27,274 nt of DNA from DASVLX01 sp035552275 (GCA_035552275.1 DASZLR010000266.1:1-27274), one strand, 5' to 3'. Positions 1 to 8,135 are shown, counted from the stretch's first letter. Numbers and translations: made by a program. The notes: generated by a model from the letters alone, not told the origin.

Positions 1-575
1 GAGCCGTCCGCGTACTCGACCGCCCCGGACCGAACCACGGTCACCGGCTCGGCCACCATTGTCACGCCCGCCTGCCGGCCGGCGGCCAGTAGCGCGGCCA
101 TCAACCGCTGGTTGTCCACCGACAGGTCATCGGGCACCGACAGGCCGGCCCGCGCCGCGCCCAAACTCGGTTCCAGGGTGCGCAATTGCTTGCCGGTCAA
201 CACTTCCGCCGGTCGGTCGAGCGCGGCCAGGTGCCCGGACAGGGTGTCCAACTCGGCCCGGTCGCCGGCGTCCACCGCGACCACGAGGGTGCCCTCGGTG
301 CGCAGGCCGGGATCGTGGCCGAGATCGCGCAGCTCACCGGCGAATGACGGCCACTGGCGCAGCGCCGCGGAACCCAGTTCCAGCAACAATTCCTCGCCGG
401 GCCACGCTTCAGTGATCGGCGCCAGCATCCCGCCGGCCACCCTGGACGCCCCGGACGCCGGCCGGGGATCGACCAGCGTCACCCGCCGGCCGGCCGCCGC
501 CGCCCGCCACGCGATCGTGGCGCCGATCACCCCGGCGCCGACCACGATCACATCCACCACGTCATCGCTGTCCAT
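1..575 (-). CDS. thiO: Glycine oxidase ThiO, 5' part (gene runs off the left edge)
   Basis: FAD-dependent oxidase expected to convert glycine to iminoglycine (dehydroglycine) for the thiazole half of thiamine. Translating the minus strand from ATG 575 gives an N-terminus with the dinucleotide-binding motif VVGAGVIGAT (about residues 10-19). The DAO-type pattern SGASRVAGGMLAPITEAW follows at about residues 40-60, which is typical of ThiO. The frame stays open to base 1, so about 190 residues are visible and the C-terminus is missing. I chose ATG 575 because AGGGAG at the 3' end of the TPP riboswitch lies 7 nt upstream; the in-frame GTG at 581 would be only 1 nt from it. The gene is divergent from thiE. 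In actinomycetes thiS and thiG usually follow thiO, here outside the window. Expression is probably shut off by thiamine pyrophosphate through sequestration of this ribosome site. Confidence 0.9.
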   Translation of the reverse strand, partial: MDSDDVVDVIVVGAGVIGATIAWRAAAAGRRVTLVDPRPASGASRVAGGMLAPITEAWPGEELLLELGSAALRQWPSFAGELRDLGHDPGLRTEGTLVVAVDAGDRAELDTLSGHLAALDRPAEVLTGKQLRTLEPSLGAARAGLSVPDDLSVDNQRLMAALLAAGRQAGVTMVAEPVTVVRSGAVEYADG

Positions 576-583
576 CGACACGC

Positions 584-666
584 TCCCTGCGCCGGCATGA
601 TCCGGATCAGGTTCGACGGTCGGAGCGGGCGCGCTCCCTCTCAGCCCGGTTCCTCCGGACTCCCGT
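584..666 (-). promoter_or_regulatory. TPP riboswitch (THI element) leading thiO
   Basis: On the minus strand the conserved CTGAGA box lies at 644-639, and the second conserved arm ACCTGAT..GGATCATGCC lies at 612-594, followed by GCGCAGGGA at 591-583. The variable extra stem (P3 extension, GGAGCGCGCCCGCTCC type) lies between them. The final AGGGAG is also the ribosome-binding site of thiO, so ligand binding should block translation initiation. The arrangement matches the known THI-box family; the regulatory mode is inferred from the overlap with the ribosome site. Confidence 0.95.
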
Positions 667-680
667 GCGGACCACTGTCC

Positions 681-686
681 ACGGTA
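681..686 (-). promoter_or_regulatory. Candidate -10 element for the riboswitch/thiO transcript
   Basis: TACCGT on the minus strand fits the actinobacterial TANNNT -10 pattern. It would place the transcript start near 674, just ahead of the first riboswitch helix at about 666. I see no clear -35 hexamer. This is a positional inference only. Confidence 0.3.
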
Positions 687-704
687 ACAGCGCGGACCAG
701 CGGG

Positions 705-710
705 TACGTT
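705..710 (+). promoter_or_regulatory. Candidate -10 element for leaderless thiE mRNA
   Basis: TACGTT (TANNNT) ends 6 nt before the thiE ATG at 717, and there is no Shine-Dalgarno sequence in front of that ATG. This spacing is what a leaderless actinobacterial transcript shows. No good -35 is visible. Confidence 0.35.
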
Positions 711-716
711 TGGGCC

Positions 717-1394
717 ATGCCGGGAGCCGACAGCGGATGGATCAGACAGCGGCTGGCCAGAGCCCGGTTGTACCTGTGTACGGACGCCCGCCGGAAACAG
801 GGTGATCTCGCCGAATTCGCCGATGCGGCGCTGGCCGGCGGCGTGGACATCGTGCAGTTGCGGGACAAGGGTGGCGAGCCGCTGGAGGCCAGGGACGAAC
901 TCGCCGCGCTGGACGTGCTGGCGCAGGCGTGCGCCCGGCACGACGCGCTGCTCGCGGTGAACGACCGCGCTGACATCGCGGTCGCCGCCGACGCCGACGT
1001 GCTGCATCTCGGCCAGGACGACCTGCCGGTCGACTGGGCCCGGCGCATCGTCGGCGACGACATGGTGATCGGCCGGTCCACGCACACCCGGTCCCAGGCC
1101 CGTGCGGCGACAACTGAGGCCGGCATCGACTACTTCTGCGTCGGTCCGACCTGGCCGACGCCGACCAAACCCGGCCGGTCCGCGCCCGGTCTGGACCTGG
1201 TGCGCGAGGTCGACGCCATGGACGCCGACCGGCCGTGGTTCGCCATCGGCGGCATCGACGGCGAGCGGTTGGGCGCCGTGCTGGACGCCGGCGCGACCCG
1301 GATCGTGGTGGTCCGGGCGATCACCGAGGCCGAGGATCCACGGGCCGCGGCCGCCGCGCTGACGGCACATCTGGCCCGTAACCCGAACGAGTGA
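717..1394 (+). CDS. thiE: Thiamine-phosphate synthase ThiE
   Basis: Couples HMP-pyrophosphate to thiazole phosphate to make thiamine phosphate (cytoplasmic TIM barrel, 225 aa, normal length). Visible signatures are QLRDK at residues 47-51, the Mg-binding ND pair at 82-83, HLGQDDLP at 97-104, GPTWPTPTK at 143-151 (phosphate/substrate loop) and AIGGI at 176-180. An in-frame start exists far upstream at 597, but it lies inside the opposite-strand riboswitch and adds 40 non-conserved residues, so ATG 717 is chosen. The gene is divergent from thiO, the usual actinomycete layout. It has no riboswitch of its own on this strand; the riboswitch between the genes reads the other way. A short hairpin follows the stop. 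Confidence 0.95.
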   Translation: MPGADSGWIRQRLARARLYLCTDARRKQGDLAEFADAALAGGVDIVQLRDKGGEPLEARDELAALDVLAQACARHDALLAVNDRADIAVAADADVLHLGQDDLPVDWARRIVGDDMVIGRSTHTRSQARAATTEAGIDYFCVGPTWPTPTKPGRSAPGLDLVREVDAMDADRPWFAIGGIDGERLGAVLDAGATRIVVVRAITEAEDPRAAAAALTAHLARNPNE

Positions 1395-1413
1395 ACGCGG
1401 TGGCCCCGGCCGT

Positions 1414-1437
1414 CCGGCACCTCCCCCACGGTGCCGG
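1414..1437 (+). terminator. Hairpin after thiE, probable terminator
   Basis: CCGGCACC (1414-1421) pairs perfectly with GGTGCCGG (1430-1437) around an 8-nt C-rich loop, starting 20 nt after the thiE stop. There is no T-run, which is common for actinomycete terminators. Confidence 0.6.
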
Positions 1438-1484
1438 CCGACCGGGGGTGGGTGGCCGACCCGTGTCCCCAGCGCCACCTCACG

Positions 1485-1681
1485 ACGTCGCCTACTCGCT
1501 GGTTAACGCGCGAGTAGCTACGACGTTGAGACCCACCCTGACAGCACCGTGGGTGGGTGCGCTAAGCGCGGACTAAACGTTGAGCGTTCATTCGTCGCTA
1601 CGCTGCCCGCTCGGCGGTCACGGAGCGCAACCGGCTTCAGTGGGGCTTGAGGTTCGCTCAGGCAATGACTACGGAGCGAAC
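1485..1681. other. Non-coding gap with a series of inverted repeats between thiE and the SARP gene
   Basis: The thiE to SARP gap (1395-1717, 323 nt) holds no credible gene. Several inverted repeats are stacked in it. ACGTCG-c-CTACTCGC (1485-1499) pairs with GCGAGTAG-cta-CGACGT (1510-1526). ACCCACCC (1531-1538) pairs with GGGTGGGT (1551-1558). GCGC-taa-GCGC lies at 1559-1569 and AACG..CGTT at 1576-1587. GTTCGCTC (1652-1659) pairs with GAGCGAAC (1674-1681). The last pair shares GTTCGCTC with the end of the SARP gene just downstream (about 1723). Some of these could terminate the convergent SARP and thiE transcripts. So many in a row could also mean a structured RNA or a dispersed repeat element. 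I recognise no known family. Confidence 0.5.
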
Positions 1682-1717
1682 ACAACAACCCCAAACGTGA
1701 AACCGGTCACACTTGCG

Positions 1718-4582
1718 TCACTGTTCGCTCTCCGCTTCATGATCAGCACGATCCGCGCCCAGTCCGGCCAGCAACTCCCGAATCTGCGGCGTGTGCGGGC
1801 CGTCCAACCCCTCCGACAGCGCCAGCGCCGCGCGCAGCTCGGCGGCCGCTCGCGGATCGCCGCGAGCCAGCAGCACCTGCCCGGCGAGCTTGCGGGCGAA
1901 CGCGTACTGCAGGTCCGGCCGACCCCCGGTGGACAGCTCCAGCACCTGCGCGATCAGCTGGTCCGCCTCGTCCAGCCGGCTCAGCTCGACGTACAACTCG
2001 GCCAAGTTGTCCATGGCCAGCCGGTATCCGTCCACATCGCCCAGCTCGCGGAGCAGTTCGACGGACGCCTGGGCGTTGCGCACCGCGTCCGCGGACCGGC
2101 CCATCGCCCACTCCACCTGCGACATGTCGTTGAGCGCACGGGCCTGCTCGGCGCGGTCCCCGGCGTCGACCGCCAGCCGGTAGGACTGCTGGTCGCAGGC
2201 CAGCGCCTCGCGGTACCGGCCCTGGCCGTAGAACGCGCCGGCCATGTTGCCCAGCGCCCGCCGGATGTGCCGGGGATCGCCGAGTTCGGTCGCCGCCCGC
2301 AGCGCCCGGGTGGCGTCGGCCAGGTGCTGGCCGGCCCGCTCGTACCGACTCTGCGCGGTGGCGATCACGATCAGCATCAGCACCTCGCCGACCCGGTCCT
2401 CGGCTGCACGCGCCGCAGCCAGCCCGATCCGGCCCCATTCCGACCACTCGCTGTAACTGGTCCGCCTCGTCAGGTAGTGCGAGGCGACCAGCACCAACTG
2501 CCACACCTCCCGCTGCCGGCCGCTGGCCTCGGCGTCCCGCAGCAGAGCGCGCAGGTTGTGCCACTCGGCGTCGAACCAGGCCACCGCGTCGGCGGCGGCC
2601 CGCAGCGGCGGGACGGCCAGCGTGCCGGCCTCGGCCGAGAAGTCCAGGTCGTCGGTGGGCGGGTAGAGCAGCCGGCGGGCCACATCGCAGGTGACCAGGT
2701 AGTAGCGCAGCATCCGGTGGCTCGCCTCGACCCGCTGCGCTCCAGCCAGCGACGCGACCAGCGATCGGGCGTGCAGCCGGACCAGGTCGTGCATCACGAA
2801 CCGGTCGGTGTCCACCTCGCTGAGCAGGTTCGCCTCGGCCAGGGCGCGCAGCCAACGGCGGACCTCGACCATCTCGGCGCCGCACAGCGCGGCCACCGGA
2901 TGCGGGTCGATGATCGGCCCCGGCACCAGGCCCAGCAGGCGGAACACGTCCCCGATCGGTGGCCGCAGGCCGCGGTAGGACACGTCGAGCGCGGCCCGCA
3001 CGCTGGTGTCGGCGTCCTCCAGGTCCAGCGCGGCCAGCCGGGTGTGCTCGTCGGTCAGCTCGGCCAGCAGCCCGTCGGCGGACTGGGACGGCTCGCCGGT
3101 CAGCCGGGCGGCGACGATCCGCAGCGCCAGCGGCAGGTGGTCGCACAGCCGGGCCAACTCACCGGCCTGCTCGCCGGTGACCGCCACGCCGGCTTCGGCG
3201 GCGACCTCGGAGATCAACCGCACCGCCGGTTCGGTGGGCAGCGCCGCCAGCGGCAGCAGCCGGGCGCCGTGCCCGGCGACCAGGCCGTCCAGCCGACGCC
3301 GGCTTGTCACCAGAACGAGTGAACCGGGCCCGCCGGCCAGCAGCGGCCGAACGTGCGCGGAGTCGCGGGCGTCGTCCAGCACGACCAGCACCCGGCGGCT
3401 GGCCAGCAGCGACCGGTACAGCGCGGCCTGCTCGTCCCCGTCATCCGGCAGGTTTTCCGCCGGCACGCCCAGCGCGATCAGGAACCGGTGCAGCACGTCG
3501 GCGGCGGCGACCGGCGGCTGGGTGGCGGCGAAGCCGCGCAGCGGCGCGAACAGCACCCCGTCGGGAAACTCGGCCAGCCGGCGGTGACCCCAGTGCAGCG
3601 CCAGCGCGCTCTTGCCGACCCCGGCCGGTCCGGTGATCACCGCGATGGCCGTGCCATCCGGGTCGCGCCGGTCCAGCACCCCGTCCAGCCAGGACAGTTC
3701 GGGTTCGCGGCCGGTGAACGTGCTGGTGACCAGCGGCAACTGCGCCGGCACCACGGTCGGCGCCGGTTCCTGACCGTCAGCGCTGGTGGCCGAGCGGAGT
3801 CTTGGGTCGTCGCGCAACAGCCGCTCGTACAGTTCGCGCAGCTCGGGGCCGGGGTCGATGCCCAGCTCGACGGCCATCCGACGACGCAGCTGCAGGTAGC
3901 AGTCCAGCGCCTCGGCGCGCAGCCCGGATCCGTACAGCGCCCGGATGAGCTGGCCGACGAGGCCCTCGTCGAACGGGTGCGCGCGCACCAGCGCCCGCAG
4001 CTCGCCGATCACCTCGGCATGTCGGCCGAGTTCCAGGTCCGCGTCGACGCGCTCGGTGGTGACGACCAGCCGGAGCTCCGCCAGCTCGGCGGTGACGTCG
4101 GCGGTCGGCGGGTCGGCCGCGACCGGGCCGCGCCAGATAGCGGCGGCCGCGCGCAGCAGACCGGCCCGGCGGACCGGCGGCTGGCCACGGGCCAGCTCCA
4201 GCAGCCGGCGCACCTCGTGCACGTCCAGCCGCGTCTCGTCCACCCGCAGCTCATACCCGGGCGGATGGGTGATGATCCGCGCGCTGCCGTGCCGGCCGTC
4301 GACCGAGTCCAGCACCCGCCGCAGCCGGGACACGTAGCCGTGCACCATGGTCCGGGCGGTGGCCGGCGGGTCGTCGCCCCACAGCCCGTCCACGATCCGT
4401 TCCATCGGCACGACCCGGTTGGCGCCCAGCACCAGCAGCATCAGCACCGCGCGGGCGCCGGGACTGCCGATGGGAATCGGCTCGCCGTCCACGGCGACCG
4501 AAACCGGGCCGAGCACGGCGAGCCGCAGGCCAGGCTCCGGGCCGGGCTGTGCCCGGTCCGCCTCCCTGTCCGCCTCAGCCAC
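1718..4582 (-). CDS. AfsR/SARP-family transcriptional regulator (OmpR-type DNA-binding, BTAD, NB-ARC, TPR)
   Basis: A 954-aa activator of the type that controls secondary metabolism or stress genes in actinomycetes. An OmpR-like winged helix occupies about residues 20-112. The bacterial transcriptional activation domain follows at about 120-262 and ends in the typical ELGIDPGPELRELYERLL. An NB-ARC ATPase has Walker A GPAGVGKSA at 318-326 and Walker B RVLVVLDDA at 397-405. TPR-like helical repeats run from about 650 to the end. The GTG start at 4582 has GGAGG 7 nt upstream. The gene lies just downstream of ectD in the same direction, but a strong hairpin separates them. Its targets are not visible in the window; regulation of ectABCD is possible but unproven. 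Length and domain order match AfsR-like rather than short SARPs. Confidence 0.9.
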   Translation of the reverse strand: MAEADREADRAQPGPEPGLRLAVLGPVSVAVDGEPIPIGSPGARAVLMLLVLGANRVVPMERIVDGLWGDDPPATARTMVHGYVSRLRRVLDSVDGRHGSARIITHPPGYELRVDETRLDVHEVRRLLELARGQPPVRRAGLLRAAAAIWRGPVAADPPTADVTAELAELRLVVTTERVDADLELGRHAEVIGELRALVRAHPFDEGLVGQLIRALYGSGLRAEALDCYLQLRRRMAVELGIDPGPELRELYERLLRDDPRLRSATSADGQEPAPTVVPAQLPLVTSTFTGREPELSWLDGVLDRRDPDGTAIAVITGPAGVGKSALALHWGHRRLAEFPDGVLFAPLRGFAATQPPVAAADVLHRFLIALGVPAENLPDDGDEQAALYRSLLASRRVLVVLDDARDSAHVRPLLAGGPGSLVLVTSRRRLDGLVAGHGARLLPLAALPTEPAVRLISEVAAEAGVAVTGEQAGELARLCDHLPLALRIVAARLTGEPSQSADGLLAELTDEHTRLAALDLEDADTSVRAALDVSYRGLRPPIGDVFRLLGLVPGPIIDPHPVAALCGAEMVEVRRWLRALAEANLLSEVDTDRFVMHDLVRLHARSLVASLAGAQRVEASHRMLRYYLVTCDVARRLLYPPTDDLDFSAEAGTLAVPPLRAAADAVAWFDAEWHNLRALLRDAEASGRQREVWQLVLVASHYLTRRTSYSEWSEWGRIGLAAARAAEDRVGEVLMLIVIATAQSRYERAGQHLADATRALRAATELGDPRHIRRALGNMAGAFYGQGRYREALACDQQSYRLAVDAGDRAEQARALNDMSQVEWAMGRSADAVRNAQASVELLRELGDVDGYRLAMDNLAELYVELSRLDEADQLIAQVLELSTGGRPDLQYAFARKLAGQVLLARGDPRAAAELRAALALSEGLDGPHTPQIRELLAGLGADRADHEAESEQ

Positions 4583-4664
4583 CTGTCCGCCTCCGCACCT
4601 CCACCGCCACGGAGCAAAGTACGGGACGACCTCGACCGAGTTCGCCTATATTCCCTTGTCGTCA

Positions 4665-4687
4665 GTCATCCGGAGTAATCGGATGAC
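4665..4687 (-). terminator. Terminator after the ectABCD operon
   Basis: GTCATCCG (4665-4672) pairs with CGGATGAC (4680-4687) around a 7-nt loop, 12 nt past the ectD stop. A second GTCGTC/GACGAC pair can extend the base with a small bulge. This should end the ectABCD transcript before the SARP gene. Confidence 0.65.
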
Positions 4688-4698
4688 GACCTGTCGGC

Positions 4699-5607
4699 CT
4701 ACTTGGGCACCGGCGTGAAGTCGCGGCTGCCGATGAACGTCGGCCGGGGCGAGGGCGCCGCGTAGGGCTCGACCAGGGTGTTGTCCACGCTGTTGAACAC
4801 CACGAAGATGTTCGACCGGGGGAACGGCGTGATGTTGTTGCCCGACCCGTGCATGATGTTCGAGTCGAACACCAGCGCCGAGCCGGCCGTGCCGGCGAAC
4901 TGGTCGATGCCGTGCTCACCGGCCAGCCGCGCCAGGTCGGCTTGGCCGGGCACGCCGATCTCCTGCTCCGTCAGCGACGCCTTGTAGTGGTCGGCCGGGG
5001 TCTCGCCGGCGCAGCCGACGAACGTCCGGTGCGAGCCGGGCATCACCATCAGGCCGCCGTTGAACGGGTAGTTGTCGGCCAGCGCCACCGAGATACTGAC
5101 CGCCCTGGGCAGCGGCATGCCGTCCTCGGCGTGCCAGGTCTCGAAATCCGAGTGCCAGTAGAAGCCCTTGCCGGCGAAACCGGGCATGTAGTTCACCCGG
5201 CTCTGGTGCACGTAGACGTCCGAGCCGAGGATCTGCCGGGCCCGGTCGGCCAGTCGCGGGTCGCGCACCAGCTCGGCGATCAGCTCGCTGATCCGGTGCA
5301 CCTCGAAGATCGACCGGACCTCGTTGGACGCGCGCTCCACGATGGTCCGCTCGTCGGCCTTCACCCGTTCGTCGGAGGCCAGCCGGGTCAGCTCGTCCCG
5401 GTACGTCCGCACCTCGGCCGCGTTGAGCAGGGCATCCGCCACGAGGTAACCGTTGGCCTCGAAACCCGCCAGGTCGGCCGGGTCGATCGGGCCGGCGCCA
5501 GCGGTGGACGCGCCGGCCGGCCACACGGTCGGGTCAACCCGCTCCACCGAGCCGGACACCGCGGCCCGGGTCGGATAGCGGTCCTCGATCCTGTCCATCA
5601 CCGTCAT
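4699..5607 (-). CDS. ectD: Ectoine 5-hydroxylase EctD
   Basis: Fe(II)/2-oxoglutarate dioxygenase that turns ectoine into 5-hydroxyectoine (302 aa, normal length). The EctD hallmark around FYWHSDFETWHAEDGMP carries the iron ligands H152 and D154. The third iron ligand is H253 in NIMHGSGNN. The HQSRVNYMPG stretch just before it is also typical. The ATG at 5607 overlaps the ectC stop as ATGA, so translation is probably coupled to ectC. It is the last gene of ectABCD and is followed by a hairpin terminator. The in-frame ATG at 5598 (residue 4) is a less likely start. Confidence 0.96.
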   Translation of the reverse strand: MTVMDRIEDRYPTRAAVSGSVERVDPTVWPAGASTAGAGPIDPADLAGFEANGYLVADALLNAAEVRTYRDELTRLASDERVKADERTIVERASNEVRSIFEVHRISELIAELVRDPRLADRARQILGSDVYVHQSRVNYMPGFAGKGFYWHSDFETWHAEDGMPLPRAVSISVALADNYPFNGGLMVMPGSHRTFVGCAGETPADHYKASLTEQEIGVPGQADLARLAGEHGIDQFAGTAGSALVFDSNIMHGSGNNITPFPRSNIFVVFNSVDNTLVEPYAAPSPRPTFIGSRDFTPVPK

Positions 5608-6035
5608 GACGGAGATGTCTCCTTCGCTGTCTTGTCGATGTCGTCGCGGGTCTCCACGATCAGTGGGTAGACGCCGCGCTCGTCGTGCACCTCGCGGCCG
5701 GTCACCGGCGGGTTGAACACGCAGACCGTGCGCATCTCGGTGCGCGGCCGCAGTTGGTGGTGCTCATGGCCGTTGAGCAGGTAGAGGCTGCCCGGCGCGA
5801 GCTGGTACGTCCGGCCGGTCTCCTTGTCCAGCAGTTCGCCCTCGCCGGCCACCACGAACACGGCCTCGATGTGGTGGGCGTACCAGAAGTCGTTCACCGT
5901 GCCGGGGTACAGCGTGGTCTCGTGCACCGAGAACCCGACGCCCTCCTTGGCCAGCACCAGCCGTTTGCTGCGCCAGTTCGGCGTCCGCACGTCCCGGTCG
6001 GTGTCCTCGATGTCGCTCAGTGAGCTGACGATCAC
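5604..6035 (-). CDS. ectC: L-ectoine synthase EctC
   Basis: Cupin-fold cyclohydrolase that closes N-gamma-acetyl-diaminobutyrate to ectoine (143 aa). The N-terminus MIVSSLSDIEDTDRDV, the central WYAHHIEAVFVVAGEGEL metal/substrate region, and APGSLYLLNGHEHHQLRP are characteristic. The true start is GTG 6035 with GGAG 7 nt upstream. A longer reading frame continues upstream only because it runs out of frame across ectB. Its stop overlaps the ectD ATG by 4 bp, and it begins 11 nt after the ectB stop. Confidence 0.95.
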   Translation of the reverse strand: MIVSSLSDIEDTDRDVRTPNWRSKRLVLAKEGVGFSVHETTLYPGTVNDFWYAHHIEAVFVVAGEGELLDKETGRTYQLAPGSLYLLNGHEHHQLRPRTEMRTVCVFNPPVTGREVHDERGVYPLIVETRDDIDKTAKETSPS

Positions 6036-6046
6036 TCGGTGTCTCC

Positions 6047-7294
6047 TCAGCAGATCGCGCGCACGGCGTCGGCGAGCAGCTCCAGCCCATGCGTCAGTTC
6101 GTCCTCGGTCACGGTCAGCGGCGGCATCAGCTTGACCACCTCGGACTCCGGGCCGGCGGTCTCGATCAGCAGGCCGCGTTCGAAGGCGGCGGCGGCGATC
6201 TTGCCGGCCAGCTCGCCGCTGTCGAAGACCAGACCGCGGGCCAGGCCCCGGCCGCGGGTGGTGATCGGCACGCCGGGCTGGGAGTTGGCGATCTCGGTCA
6301 GCTTCGTGTTGACCAACTCGCCCTTGGCCAGCGTGGACTGGTGCAGCGTGTCGTCGCTCCAGTACGTCCGCAGCGCCTGCGCGGCGGTGACGAACGCCGG
6401 GTTGTAGCCGCGGAAGGTGCCGTTGTGCTCGCCCGGCTCCCAGATGTCCAAATCGGACCGGAGCAAGGTAAGCGCCATCGGCGAGCCGAAGCCGCTGATG
6501 GACTTGGACAGGCAGACGATGTCCGGCTGGATGCCGGCGATCTCGAAGCTGAAGAACGGCCCAGTGCGGCCGCAGCCCATCTGCACGTCGTCCACGATCA
6601 GCAGAATTCCGTGCCGCTGGCACAGTTCCGACAGGCCGCGCAGCCATTCGGCGCGGGCCACGTTGATCCCGCCCTCGCCCTGCACGGTTTCCACGATCAC
6701 CGCGGCCGGCGTGTTCAGCGAGCTGCCCGAGTCGGCCAGCAGCCGCTCGAACCACAGGAAGTCGGTGACCTGACCGTCCAGGTAGTGGTCGTAGGGCATC
6801 GGGGTGGCGTGCACCAGCGGAATGCCGGCGCCGCCGCGCTTCATCGAGTTCCCGGTGACCGACAGCGCGCCCAGCGTCATGCCGTGGAAGCCGTTGGTGA
6901 AGTTGACCACCGCCTCGCGGCCGGTGGCCTTGCGGGCCAGCTTGAGCGCGGCCTCGACGGCGGTCGCGCCGGCCGGACCGGGGAACTGGACCTTGTAGTC
7001 CAGCTGTCGCGGCTTCAGCACCAGGTCCTGGAAAGTGTGCAGGAATTCACGTCGAGTGGCCGTCCACATGTCCAGCCCGTGGATAACGCGGTCCTCGGCG
7101 AGAAACTCCATCAGCGCGCGCTTCAGCACGGGATTGTTGTGCCCGTAGTTGAGCGCGCCGGCGCCGGCGAAGAAATCGAGGTAGGCCCGACCGTTCTCGT
7201 CGTACAGCCAGCTTCCGGTGGCCCGGTCGAACACTGCGGGCCAGTCACGCGAGTAACCGCGCACCTCTGATTCGAGGCTTTCGAAGATGTTCAC
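6047..7294 (-). CDS. ectB: Diaminobutyrate-2-oxoglutarate transaminase EctB
   Basis: PLP-dependent class III aminotransferase that makes L-2,4-diaminobutyrate from aspartate semialdehyde and glutamate, the first step of ectoine synthesis (415 aa, normal length). The pyridoxal lysine is K264 in CLSKSISGFG. The cofactor aspartate is D235 in IVDDVQMGCGRTG. GPAGATAVEAALKLAR near residues 106-121 is the phosphate-binding region. The N-terminus MNIFESLESEVRGYSR is the standard EctB start. It begins 16 nt after the ectA stop and is followed closely by ectC, so the four genes form one operon. Confidence 0.96.
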   Translation of the reverse strand: MNIFESLESEVRGYSRDWPAVFDRATGSWLYDENGRAYLDFFAGAGALNYGHNNPVLKRALMEFLAEDRVIHGLDMWTATRREFLHTFQDLVLKPRQLDYKVQFPGPAGATAVEAALKLARKATGREAVVNFTNGFHGMTLGALSVTGNSMKRGGAGIPLVHATPMPYDHYLDGQVTDFLWFERLLADSGSSLNTPAAVIVETVQGEGGINVARAEWLRGLSELCQRHGILLIVDDVQMGCGRTGPFFSFEIAGIQPDIVCLSKSISGFGSPMALTLLRSDLDIWEPGEHNGTFRGYNPAFVTAAQALRTYWSDDTLHQSTLAKGELVNTKLTEIANSQPGVPITTRGRGLARGLVFDSGELAGKIAAAAFERGLLIETAGPESEVVKLMPPLTVTEDELTHGLELLADAVRAIC

Positions 7295-7310
7295 TTTTAG
7301 TCAAATCCCA

Positions 7311-7859
7311 TCACGAGAGAGCAGGGGCCGGTTCGAACGGCCCGATCCGGTGCAGCACTTCCGGGTCGTGGTGGTGGGGGAACGCGTCAGCGGCGAACAG
7401 CTCGGTCCGCGAACACGGTACCCCCCACCGGCGGGCCAGCGAGTCGAACGTCCGGTTGGAAACGACGTTGTCCGAGGTAACGGTCGTCTCCAGGTATCTG
7501 ACGCCGGTTCTCACCACCCGATCGAGCAACTGATCCAACAGCGTGGCGGCCAGGCCCCGGCCCCGCCAACGCTCATCCACCGCGATCTGCCAGACCAGCA
7601 GCGTGTCCGGCCGCTCCGGCCGGCGATAGCCGGTGATGAACCCGGCCACCTCGGCTCCCGTCCTGGCCACCGCGGAAGTCTGGCGAAAATCACGACACCA
7701 GAGCAGATAGGCATACGACGAGTTCAGGTCGAGTTGACCGCAATCCCGCGCGATTCGCCACAAGTGCGCGCCGTCACTTGGCTCCGGCGCCTCGATCACG
7801 AAGTGATCATCGGTTGGCGCCGAACTGTCCCGAATACTGTCCGTGCTTTTCCCAGACAT
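7311..7859 (-). CDS. ectA: L-2,4-diaminobutyrate N-gamma-acetyltransferase EctA
   Basis: GNAT enzyme that acetylates diaminobutyrate, the second step of ectoine synthesis (182 aa). The acetyl-CoA loop is visible as DERWRGRGLAATLLDQLL. LDLNSSYAYLLWCRDF near the N-terminus and TSDNVVSNRTFDSLARR near the C-terminus are typical of EctA. ATG 7859 has no convincing Shine-Dalgarno. A TACGTT -10-like box lies 8 nt upstream, so the mRNA may be leaderless. First gene of ectABCD, which as a family is usually induced by salt or heat. The upstream AT-rich stretch with repeats (7904-7989) is the likely control region. Confidence 0.94.
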   Translation of the reverse strand: MSGKSTDSIRDSSAPTDDHFVIEAPEPSDGAHLWRIARDCGQLDLNSSYAYLLWCRDFRQTSAVARTGAEVAGFITGYRRPERPDTLLVWQIAVDERWRGRGLAATLLDQLLDRVVRTGVRYLETTVTSDNVVSNRTFDSLARRWGVPCSRTELFAADAFPHHHDPEVLHRIGPFEPAPALS

Positions 7860-7867
7860 GTCATCGG

Positions 7868-7873
7868 AACGTA
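7868..7873 (-). promoter_or_regulatory. Candidate -10 element for ectA
   Basis: TACGTT on the minus strand ends 8 nt before the ectA ATG. It is the same hexamer and similar spacing as in front of thiE, consistent with leaderless transcription. I see no good -35 element. Confidence 0.3.
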
Positions 7874-7903
7874 ACAGAGCATCGCCGTCGAATCACGTCG
7901 CGC

Positions 7904-7989
7904 ACATTTGATCATTCCGCCTACCAGCGGCGATGCAGAAACCCGCGTGATAATTGCAACATTTGGGTTCCGATCATGAAACAAATTTG
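7904..7989 (-). promoter_or_regulatory. AT-rich repeat region upstream of ectABCD, possible operator
   Basis: In the 276-nt gap between ectA and the divergent small gene, the plus strand carries ACATTTG-atca-TTCCG at 7904-7919 and ACATTTG-gg-TTCCG at 7959-7972, followed by the palindrome-containing ACAAATTTG at 7981-7989. The block is much richer in A+T than its surroundings. Two half-conserved repeats about 55 bp apart upstream of a stress operon suggest regulator sites. No protein can be assigned. Confidence 0.35.
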
Positions 7990-8135
7990 ATATAGGGCAT
8001 AGTGAACCCCTGGCTGTTTTCGGGTGCCTTCGCTCACCTTGTCGCCGGCCGACCGCTCAGCGTTACCACCGCCGGACCAACGGCACGATATTATTTCCGT
8101 GCCGACTCAGGCAGCCGAGCCGACCGGGAGCGACG

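Noticed and set aside
1580..3322. 580-aa plus-strand open frame
   Set aside because: It is antisense to the SARP gene; the protein is Gln/Arg/Gly-rich with no domain, a usual GC-rich shadow.
5604..6755. 383-aa minus-strand frame as one protein
   Set aside because: Only its last 143 residues are real (EctC); the rest is a shadow of ectB in another frame.
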